A program made the position numbers and the translations under genes. Shown here one piece after another: positions 1-5,312 of a stretch of 6,571 bases of DNA. The DNA comes from Gemmatimonadaceae bacterium (GTDB lineage Bacteria > Gemmatimonadota > Gemmatimonadetes > Gemmatimonadales > Gemmatimonadaceae): contig JABFXM010000450.1 in assembly GCA_013361745.1 (NCBI GenBank), positions 1-6,571 of the forward strand, in the 5' to 3' direction. Position 1 is the first letter of the stretch, and each line of letters opens with the position of its first letter. Below the pieces are notes generated by a model that made no database searches, was not told the DNA's origin, and worked only from the letters and a program-made list of their open reading frames with translations.

Positions 1-2
1 AG

Positions 3-1841
3 GGATTCTACGGGCCGCCGTGGTCGCACCAGGACCGCCTCGACATCCTCCGCTTCGAGGGGAAGGTCGGGATGAACGCCTACATCTACGCGCCGAAGGA
101 CGATTCGTACCATCGCGAGCGTTGGCGCGATCCGTATCCCGCCGACCAGATCGCGCGCGTCGGTGAGCTACTGCGCGTCGGCCGCGAGAACGGCGTCGAC
201 GTCTGGTTCGCGATCAGTCCCGGACTGTCGATGACCTACTCCGACACCGCCGACTACCGCGCGCTGCTCGCCAAGCTCGAAGCCGGCGCGAACGTCGGGG
301 TGAAGCACGTCGCGCTCTTCCTCGACGACGTGCCGCAGGAGCTGCTGCACGAGGCCGACCGCGCGCGCTTCCACTCCGTCGCCGAGGCGCACGCATACGT
401 CATCAACACGCTGAAGCACGACCTCGACGCGCGCGGGCTCGCGCTCGCCGTGGTGCCGACGACGTACACGAACTCCTTCGGCAGCCGCGACTACGCGCGC
501 GAGCTCGGCCGGCTCGTCCCGCCGGAGATCCCGATCGCCTGGACGGGGATCGACGTCGTCGCGCCGGACATGACCGTCGCCGAGGCGCGCGACTGGAGCA
601 CGCTCATCCGGCGCCCGCCCTTCATCTGGGACAACTACCCGGTGAACGACTTCGCGCGCTGGCGGCTCTTCCTCGGTCCCCTGCGCGGGCGCGCCCCCGA
701 CCTCGCGAGCGCGATCGCCGGCTACGTCTCGAACCCGATGAACGAGGCGCATGCGTCGATGCTCCCGCTGTGGACCATCGCCGACTACGTGAAGAATCCC
801 GCGAGCTACGACCCGGACAGCTCGCTCGCCCATGCGATGACCGCGCTCTACGGCGCGAACTCGAGCGCGATGCGTCCCTTCGTCGCCGCCTACGGGGACG
901 ACTGGACGACGACCACTCCCGTCGAGGCGCTCTACATCCCCTCGCGCACGCTCGACCTCGGCGCCGCGCGCTCGCTCCTCGGCGAGATGCGCGCCTCCCT
1001 CGCACGCATGCACGACCTCTCGACCACCGATTCGGCGACCTGGGCGCCGTTAGGCAGGGAGCTCGCTCCCTTCGTCGATTCCGTCGAGGCGCGCATCGGC
1101 GCGGTGCAGCGCGACACCATGTACCGGAAGCGCGGCGACACGCTCCTCTTCCGGAGCGAGCTCGATCGCGTCGTCGTCCCGCGCGCGCGGCGTGCGCCCG
1201 TCGTCGACGGTGACCTCGCCGACTGGAAGAGCGCGCGCTGGCGGAAGCTCTTCGGGCGCGAGGGTACCGATGCGCGCGCCGCGCTCGTCGCGACGAAGGA
1301 CACCCTCTATCTCGCCATCGACGTCGCCGACAGCTCGGCCGTCGCATTCTCCGGTGACTCCGCCACCGCCGCCGACAACGTCACCATCGTCATCGGCGCC
1401 GACGCGAGCGGCAAGGCGCCGCGGATGACGGGGAAGGATCTCGTCCTCGTCGTCACGCCGGGCACCGCGTCGCAGCCGGCCGCGGTCCGCGCGCACGCCT
1501 TCCCGCTGACGCCCTTCTATCAGGAGGTGCTCGTCTCGCGCGAGGGCTACGCCTTCCCGACCTTCTTCATGCAGAACTTCAGCGGCGAAGTTCCTGCCAC
1601 GTACGGCGCGACGGCGACCGGCGTCCATGCCGCCGGCTCGAGCGACGCGAAGCGCTGGCGGCTCGAGATCGCGATCCCGCGTGCCGGCATCCCGACGACG
1701 CGCACCGCGAGCGGTACCGTCATGCGCATGGCGGTGAACGTCAGCGACGCGAAGCCCGGCCCGCGCCGCACCGCCTCGCTCGGCCCGCGCAACTATCCCG
1801 CGAACCCGGCGACGTACACGGAGGTGATCCTCCCGCGATGA
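3..1841 (+). CDS. GH84 beta-N-acetylglucosaminidase with CBM9-like C-terminal domain (5' partial)
   Basis: The frame is open to the left edge, so the true start lies outside the window. An ATG at 72 is internal, because the 23 codons before it encode the GH84 signature GFYGPPWSHQDR. Family GH84 removes terminal beta-linked GlcNAc (O-GlcNAcase, NagJ, hyaluronidase-type enzymes) by substrate-assisted catalysis using an Asp-Asp pair. That pair is seen in FLDDVPQE, codons 324-329. Other family blocks follow: YIYAPKDD, IWDNYPVND and NPMNEAHAS, then a helical stretch to about position 1150. From about 1190 (VVDGDLADW) to the end, the sequence resembles a CBM9/DOMON-like beta-sandwich, which would bind glycan. 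At 612 visible residues, only the N-terminus is missing, probably a signal peptide and a GH20b-like domain. It is probably exported, but this cannot be seen. The likely substrate is GlcNAc-bearing glycan or glycoprotein; true specificity is unknown. The stop overlaps the next start (ATGA). Confidence 0.93.
   Translation, partial: GFYGPPWSHQDRLDILRFEGKVGMNAYIYAPKDDSYHRERWRDPYPADQIARVGELLRVGRENGVDVWFAISPGLSMTYSDTADYRALLAKLEAGANVGVKHVALFLDDVPQELLHEADRARFHSVAEAHAYVINTLKHDLDARGLALAVVPTTYTNSFGSRDYARELGRLVPPEIPIAWTGIDVVAPDMTVAEARDWSTLIRRPPFIWDNYPVNDFARWRLFLGPLRGRAPDLASAIAGYVSNPMNEAHASMLPLWTIADYVKNPASYDPDSSLAHAMTALYGANSSAMRPFVAAYGDDWTTTTPVEALYIPSRTLDLGAARSLLGEMRASLARMHDLSTTDSATWAPLGRELAPFVDSVEARIGAVQRDTMYRKRGDTLLFRSELDRVVVPRARRAPVVDGDLADWKSARWRKLFGREGTDARAALVATKDTLYLAIDVADSSAVAFSGDSATAADNVTIVIGADASGKAPRMTGKDLVLVVTPGTASQPAAVRAHAFPLTPFYQEVLVSREGYAFPTFFMQNFSGEVPATYGATATGVHAAGSSDAKRWRLEIAIPRAGIPTTRTASGTVMRMAVNVSDAKPGPRRTASLGPRNYPANPATYTEVILPR
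1048..1055 (+). repeat. CGTTAGGC octamer, copy 1
   Basis: This is one of four exact copies in the window. It lies in the GH84 gene, where it encodes part of Pro-Leu-Gly with a TTA leucine codon. By eye this is the only TTA codon in that gene. Confidence 0.6.
1820..1829 (+). promoter_or_regulatory. Strong Shine-Dalgarno sequence for the iron-sulfur protein gene
   Basis: GGAGGTGATC is a full-length match to the anti-Shine-Dalgarno end of 16S rRNA. It ends 8 nt before the ATG at 1838 and lies inside the last codons of the GH84 gene (Glu-Val-Ile). It supports the ATG that overlaps the upstream stop, and suggests the small gene is loaded by ribosomes independently as well as by coupling. Confidence 0.75.
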
Positions 1842-2284
1842 GCGACGATCCGCGCGACGACCGCCGGCGCAGGCTCCAGACCTACGCCACCGACGCGATC
1901 ACGGTCACCTTCGACCCGACCCGCTGCATTCACGCCGCCGAATGCATCCGCACCGCGCCGGCGGTCTTCGATTCGCGCCGCAAGCGCTGGATCAAGCCGG
2001 AGCTCGGCGACCCGGAGCTGGTCGCGACGGCGGTGCGCCGCTGTCCGACCGGCGCGCTCGCCTACTCGCTCCCCGCCGGCGCGGCTGAGGCACCCGACGA
2101 GACGACCTCGATCCATGCCTGGCGCAACGGTCCGCTCTACGTCCGTGGTGACGTCACCATCGCGACGGAGGACGGCCGCGTGATCGCAAGGGGCTACCGC
2201 ATGGCGCTCTGCCGCTGCGGCGCGACGAAGAACGCGCCATTCTGCGACGGCAGCCATCGCGAGGTGGGGTTCAGGGACGCATGA
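1838..2284 (+). CDS. Double iron-sulfur protein: Fer4_19 domain plus CDGSH domain
   Basis: This 148-residue soluble protein contains two iron-sulfur modules. Residues about 20-78 match the divergent single-cluster ferredoxin domain Fer4_19 (as in E. coli YjdI), with Cys30, Cys36 and Cys69 in the patterns RCIHAAEC and RRCPTGAL. Residues about 93-146 form a CDGSH (mitoNEET-type) domain. Its motif CRCGATKNAPFCDGSH supplies Cys125, Cys127, Cys136 and His140, the three-Cys/one-His ligand set of a labile 2Fe-2S cluster. This arrangement is known in bacteria, usually annotated as a (4Fe-4S)-binding protein; the physiological role is not settled, but electron transfer, cluster transfer or redox sensing are plausible. 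The first 15 residues are highly charged and no signal peptide or membrane segment is seen, so a cytoplasmic location is inferred. The start is supported by the strong ribosome site at 1820-1829. ATGA overlaps occur at both ends. Confidence 0.92.
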   Translation: MSDDPRDDRRRRLQTYATDAITVTFDPTRCIHAAECIRTAPAVFDSRRKRWIKPELGDPELVATAVRRCPTGALAYSLPAGAAEAPDETTSIHAWRNGPLYVRGDVTIATEDGRVIARGYRMALCRCGATKNAPFCDGSHREVGFRDA

Positions 2285-2673
2285 GCTTCGCGCGCGCACA
2301 CCGTCCCCTCGCCCCGCGCCACGTCTTCTTCGCGCGCGCGCTCCGTGGACTCGGCATCTCGGCGACGATCATCGGCGGCAGCCTTCTCCTCGGCACGCTC
2401 GGCTATCACTACATCGAGCATATCTCCTGGCTCGACGCGCAACTCAACGCGTCGATGATCCTCACCGGCGAGGGACCGCTCGCGCCGATGCGGACGAGCG
2501 CGGGGAAGATCTTCGCGAGCGCCTACGCGCTCTTCAGCGGCGTGGCATTCCTCACCGCGGTCTCGACCCTCTTCGCGGCGCCTTTCCACCGCTTCCTTCA
2601 CCGCTTCCACCTCGAGATCGCCGCCGACGAGGACGCGCCGCCGGTCCGCGGGCCCGAGCGCCGCGGTCTCTGA
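2281..2673 (+). CDS. Two-helix membrane protein, ion-channel-like fold without a selectivity filter
   Basis: This 130-residue protein has a basic N-terminus, a first hydrophobic helix at about residues 22-46, and a short amphipathic stretch (about 51-61, WLDAQLNASMIL). A Gly-rich turn TGEGP follows at 62-66, then a second hydrophobic helix at about 75-100 and a His/Arg-rich end (PFHRFLHRFHLE, 101-112) before a polar tail. The order helix, pore-helix-like segment, turn, helix resembles the Ion_trans_2 potassium-channel pore. However, the canonical TVGYGD filter is absent and TGEGP sits in its place, so potassium selectivity should not be assumed. I recognise the general type as a conserved hypothetical protein, but no experimentally defined function. 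The start overlaps the previous stop (ATGA), with purine-rich GAGGTGG 13 nt upstream. The next gene follows after 4 nt. Confidence 0.8.
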   Translation: MSFARAHRPLAPRHVFFARALRGLGISATIIGGSLLLGTLGYHYIEHISWLDAQLNASMILTGEGPLAPMRTSAGKIFASAYALFSGVAFLTAVSTLFAAPFHRFLHRFHLEIAADEDAPPVRGPERRGL

Positions 2674-2677
2674 CCCG

Positions 2678-3316
2678 ATGCCATCGCTCCTCATCGCCGG
2701 CGCGACGGGGCTCGTCGGCCGCGAGTGCCTGCGGCTCGCGCTCGCCGATCCTGCGATTGAGCGTGTCGTCGTGCTGGCGCGAAAGCCGGCCGCGCAGACC
2801 GGCTCGCCGAAGCTCGACTGGCGACTCGCCGACTTCTCGCACCTCGAGCTGCAGCGCAGCGCCTTCACCGTCGACGCGATCCTGTGTGCGCTCGGCACGA
2901 CCATAAAGGTCGCCGGCTCGCAGCAGCGCTTCCGCGAGGTGGATCACGACTATCCGCTCGCCCTCGCCCGGCTCGGCCTCGGCGGCGGCGCGACGCACTT
3001 CCTGCTCGTCAGCGCATTGGGCGCCGACGCGACGTCGCGGGTCTTCTACAATCGCGGGAAGGGAGAGACCGAGCGCGACATCCTCGCGCTCGACTACGCG
3101 AACGTCACCATCGCGCGACCCTCGCTGCTGCTTGGTGAGCGCGCCGAGTTCCGGCTCGGCGAGCGGGTCGCGCAGCTCCTCGGCTTCGCGATCCCGGGGA
3201 AGTACCGGCCGATCCAGGCACGCACGGTCGCGCGGGCGCTCATCGACGCGGCGAGAACCGGCGGCTCGGGACGGAGAGTGCTCGAGTCAGACGAGATGAG
3301 ACGCCGCTTCGGTTGA
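2678..3316 (+). CDS. NAD(P)-binding atypical SDR oxidoreductase, TIP30/HTATIP2-like
   Basis: This 212-residue Rossmann-fold protein begins directly with the nucleotide-binding strand and glycine motif LLIAGATGLVG (Gly8, Gly11, Gly14). The block DAILCALGTT (66-75) resembles the NNAG-equivalent region of atypical SDRs. LLVSALGAD supplies Ser112, and YNRGK supplies Tyr124 and Lys128, matching the Ser/Tyr-x3-Lys catalytic set. IARPSLLLGER (145-155) is the conserved strand and turn after the active site in TIP30/CC3-like and NmrA-like proteins. The length is normal for the family (about 210-220 residues). Catalytic residues are present, so it may be an active reductase, but the substrate cannot be told from sequence. 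It lies 4 nt after the membrane-protein gene with no clear Shine-Dalgarno sequence, so translation probably depends on coupling. It is the last gene of the + strand run. Confidence 0.88.
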   Translation: MPSLLIAGATGLVGRECLRLALADPAIERVVVLARKPAAQTGSPKLDWRLADFSHLELQRSAFTVDAILCALGTTIKVAGSQQRFREVDHDYPLALARLGLGGGATHFLLVSALGADATSRVFYNRGKGETERDILALDYANVTIARPSLLLGERAEFRLGERVAQLLGFAIPGKYRPIQARTVARALIDAARTGGSGRRVLESDEMRRRFG

Positions 3317-3324
3317 TTCTGAAC

Positions 3325-3393
3325 GGGGGCGGGTGCCGTTGGAAAGAGCGGGGCGGGGAGCGGGATACCGCGGTGCCGGGCGCGGGGGGCGGG
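3325..3393 (+). other. G-run cluster in the convergent spacer
   Basis: The spacer between the converging runs carries eight runs of three or more G on the + strand: 3325-3329, 3331-3333, 3350-3353, 3355-3358, 3362-3364, 3378-3380, 3384-3389 and 3391-3393. The last six form two groups of three separated by 13 nt, so a G-quadruplex with one long loop is possible. No four runs fit the strict rule of loops of 7 nt or less. No open frame here looks like a gene. Confidence 0.45.
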
Positions 3394-3394
3394 A

Positions 3395-3434
3395 CTGCTG
3401 CTGATTGCTCTGTTATTCACAGCGACAGCAGCGG
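3395..3434 (-). terminator. Possible terminator hairpin after the MFS gene
   Basis: 3395-3403 and 3426-3434 can pair over 9 positions with one G-T wobble (core GCTGCTG/CAGCAGC). A small inner hairpin, CTGT/ACAG, is possible at 3410-3413 and 3419-3422. It lies 4 nt beyond the stop of the - strand MFS gene. No T-tract follows on either strand and the loop is large, so this is a weak candidate. Confidence 0.3.
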
Positions 3435-3438
3435 CGCA

Positions 3439-4893
3439 TCAGCTCGAAGCTGCGGCCGCGACCGTCTCCTCCGCCACTTCTCCCCGCTGCCACCGGCCCG
3501 GCCAACCGGGAAGGATCACGCCGAGCAGCAGGCCAGCGATCGCGAGCCAGAAGGTGAGCATGTACGCGTGCGACAATCCCGTCAGCGTCACCGGCGCTCC
3601 TCCGCCGCCGTCGAGCAGCGGGCGCGCGCCGAGCAGTGTCGCGAGGACGGCGATGCCGTAGGCCTGGACGAGGTAGCGGGTGGACGAGACCAGCGACGTC
3701 GCTCGCGGCAGGGCGGCGTGCGAGACGTCGGCGAGGGCGGCGGTGAAGGGGGTCTGCACGGTGAGGCCTAACGCCATGCCGCGGATCGCCGTGAGGATGA
3801 CCAGGAAGCGGACCGACGTCGCCGCCGTCAGGTGCGCGAGCTGCCAGGTGTTGTAGGACAGCAGCGCGAAGCCGGAGACCACGAGCGCGCGGGGACCGAT
3901 GCGATCGTACGCCGCCCCGGCGAGCGGTAGGAGCAGCCCGGCGCAGATCGCCAGCGGCAGCAGCACGAGTCCCACCGTCAGCGCCGGCTCGCCGCGCAGC
4001 GCCTGCATGTACACCGGCAGCAGGAACTCGGCCCCGAAGAAGGCGATCACCGTCACGTAGCCGACGAGCGTCGCCACGAGGAAGATGGGGCGCCGGAAGA
4101 GCCGCAGGTCGAGGAGTGGTGCCCGCGCGCCGCGGAGCTCGATGAGGGCGAAGAGCGCGAGAGTCAGCAGTCCCCCGAGCAGCCACGCGAGCGGTGCCGG
4201 CGCGTCCCACCCGTGCTCCGTGACCAGCGCCGTCGCGTACAGCGTGGCGCCGAAGCCGGGGACCGCCGTCGCGAGTCCCCACCCGTCCCACGGCACCGTC
4301 GGGTCTCCCGGCTGCGCGACGAGGAAGCGCGAGGCGACGACCACTCCCAGCGCACCGATCGGCACGTTGATGAAGAAGATCCACCGCCACATCCCGTGGT
4401 CCACGAGCCACCCGCCGAGCACCGGGCCGAGCGCCGGCGCGAAGAGCAGCGCCAGCCCGAAGACGCCTAACGCGAGGCCGAGCTCCTGCTTCGAGAAGCC
4501 GCGGAAGAGGAGCGCCGTGCCGCACGGGACCGCGATCCCGCCGCCGATCCCCTTCAGCGCGCGAGCCGCGACGAGGGTCCACAGCGAGGGCGCGAGCCCG
4601 GCGCAGAGCGAGCCGAGGACGAAGATCGCGAGTCCCGCGATGTACATCCGCTTGAGTCCGAAGCCGTCGGCGAGCGCGCCCGCCACCGGGGTGCTGATCC
4701 CGAGCGCGAGCACGTAGACCGACACGATCCACTGGGCCTCGTGCACCGTCGCCCCGAACTCCGCGCGCAGCGTCGGAAAGGCGACGTTGACCGCGGTGGT
4801 GTCGAGGGTGACCATGAAGATCCCGAAGATCACCGCGGCGAGCACGCGCCACTTGTCCGCGCGCGCCGGCGAGGGCTGGTCGGGTGGCGTCAC
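3439..4893 (-). CDS. MFS drug:proton antiporter, DHA2 (EmrB/QacA) family
   Basis: This 484-residue inner-membrane protein has about 14 hydrophobic helices, typical of the 14-helix DHA2 exporters, which expel drugs or other amphiphiles in exchange for protons. Visible signatures are the helix-1 motif LDTTAVNVAFPTL (Asp31), motif A GALADGFGLKRMY between helices 2 and 3 (72-84), motif C ALGPVLGGW in helix 5 (about 154-162), and the DHA2 hallmark WRWIFFINVPIG (169-180). The length is within the usual 470-520. I chose the GTG at 4893 because it overlaps the preceding stop (GTGA) and gives a short polar lead before helix 1. The frame stays open upstream to 5370, but that extension is Arg/Ala-rich shadow of the neighbouring gene. 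The substrate is unknown and no regulator gene is adjacent. Both TTA leucine codons (residues 142 and 375) lie in CGTTAGGC octamers. Confidence 0.93.
   Translation of the reverse strand: MTPPDQPSPARADKWRVLAAVIFGIFMVTLDTTAVNVAFPTLRAEFGATVHEAQWIVSVYVLALGISTPVAGALADGFGLKRMYIAGLAIFVLGSLCAGLAPSLWTLVAARALKGIGGGIAVPCGTALLFRGFSKQELGLALGVFGLALLFAPALGPVLGGWLVDHGMWRWIFFINVPIGALGVVVASRFLVAQPGDPTVPWDGWGLATAVPGFGATLYATALVTEHGWDAPAPLAWLLGGLLTLALFALIELRGARAPLLDLRLFRRPIFLVATLVGYVTVIAFFGAEFLLPVYMQALRGEPALTVGLVLLPLAICAGLLLPLAGAAYDRIGPRALVVSGFALLSYNTWQLAHLTAATSVRFLVILTAIRGMALGLTVQTPFTAALADVSHAALPRATSLVSSTRYLVQAYGIAVLATLLGARPLLDGGGGAPVTLTGLSHAYMLTFWLAIAGLLLGVILPGWPGRWQRGEVAEETVAAAASS
3766..3773 (-). repeat. CGTTAGGC octamer, copy 2
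   Basis: This exact copy reads on the coding strand of the MFS gene as part of Ala-Leu-Gly, with TTA as leucine codon 375. An extra G upstream gives GCGTTAGGC. Confidence 0.6.
4465..4472 (-). repeat. CGTTAGGC octamer, copy 3
   Basis: This exact copy reads on the coding strand of the MFS gene as part of Ala-Leu-Gly, with TTA as leucine codon 142. The 9-base form GCGTTAGGC is shared with copies 2 and 4. Confidence 0.6.
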
Positions 4894-5312
4894 CGCAGCG
4901 CGAGCGAGAGGATGACGATCTCGACGCCGAGCACCGCCGCCATGATCGCGTTGCGGCGCGGCGTGATGCCGAACGCGACGGCGAGCAGGCGTCGGTCGCG
5001 GATGCGGCAGAAGAGCCGCGCGAGCTGCAGCACGAGGAGCGCGACGACGAGCGGTCGCCGGATCACCGGGTGCAGCGCCGCGCTCCCCGCCGCGATTCCG
5101 ACGGCGATCGCCAGCGCGCCGATCATCGACGTCGCGTAGCGCAGCTGCGGCGAGTCGCCGAGCGTCGCGCCGTAGAAGGCGCCGACCAGTCGCGCCGCCT
5201 GGCGCGGCGCGAGGAGGGCGATCGCGCCCATCACGAGATGGTAGATCGCGAGCGCGGCGAGGAGCAGGGTGAGGACGGTCACGTGCAGCACGACGTGGTA
5301 GGTATCGGTCAC
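4890..5312 (-). CDS. Small four-helix membrane protein of unknown function
   Basis: I do not recognise a named family. The 140-residue product has four likely membrane helices at about residues 7-34, 61-80, 86-102 and 121-138. A loop containing GAFYGATLGDSPQLRYA lies between helices 1 and 2, and a basic stretch (CRIRDRRLL, 102-110) between helices 3 and 4. The overall size and layout resemble small four-helix families such as DoxX-like or DUF4345-type proteins, but no defining motif lets me choose. The start is the GTG at 5312: it overlaps the upstream stop by GTGA, and the protein then begins with a short polar segment before helix 1. The frame remains open to 5573, but the extra residues are Arg/Gly-rich shadow of the neighbouring gene. 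Its own stop overlaps the MFS start by GTGA, so it is probably co-translated with an exporter; a functional link is only inferred. Confidence 0.82.
   Translation of the reverse strand: MTDTYHVVLHVTVLTLLLAALAIYHLVMGAIALLAPRQAARLVGAFYGATLGDSPQLRYATSMIGALAIAVGIAAGSAALHPVIRRPLVVALLVLQLARLFCRIRDRRLLAVAFGITPRRNAIMAAVLGVEIVILSLALR

Noticed and set aside
168..1013. Long open frame antisense to the GH84 gene
   Set aside because: Its product is low-complexity Arg/Val/Glu-rich sequence without domains. Such frames are common opposite GC-rich genes, and the sense strand has a clear GH84 match.
3367..3374. Palindrome ACCGCGGT as an operator
   Set aside because: It is a single short GC-rich palindrome between two converging 3' ends, where no promoter is expected.
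3313..3771. Small + strand gene in the convergent spacer
   Set aside because: The product is Arg/Gly/Glu-rich, lacks a ribosome site and runs into the antisense of the MFS gene.
3413..4852. Long - strand open frame (about 479 codons) in another frame of the MFS region
   Set aside because: The product is Arg/Ala-rich and has no membrane pattern, while the overlapping frame carries all DHA2 motifs.
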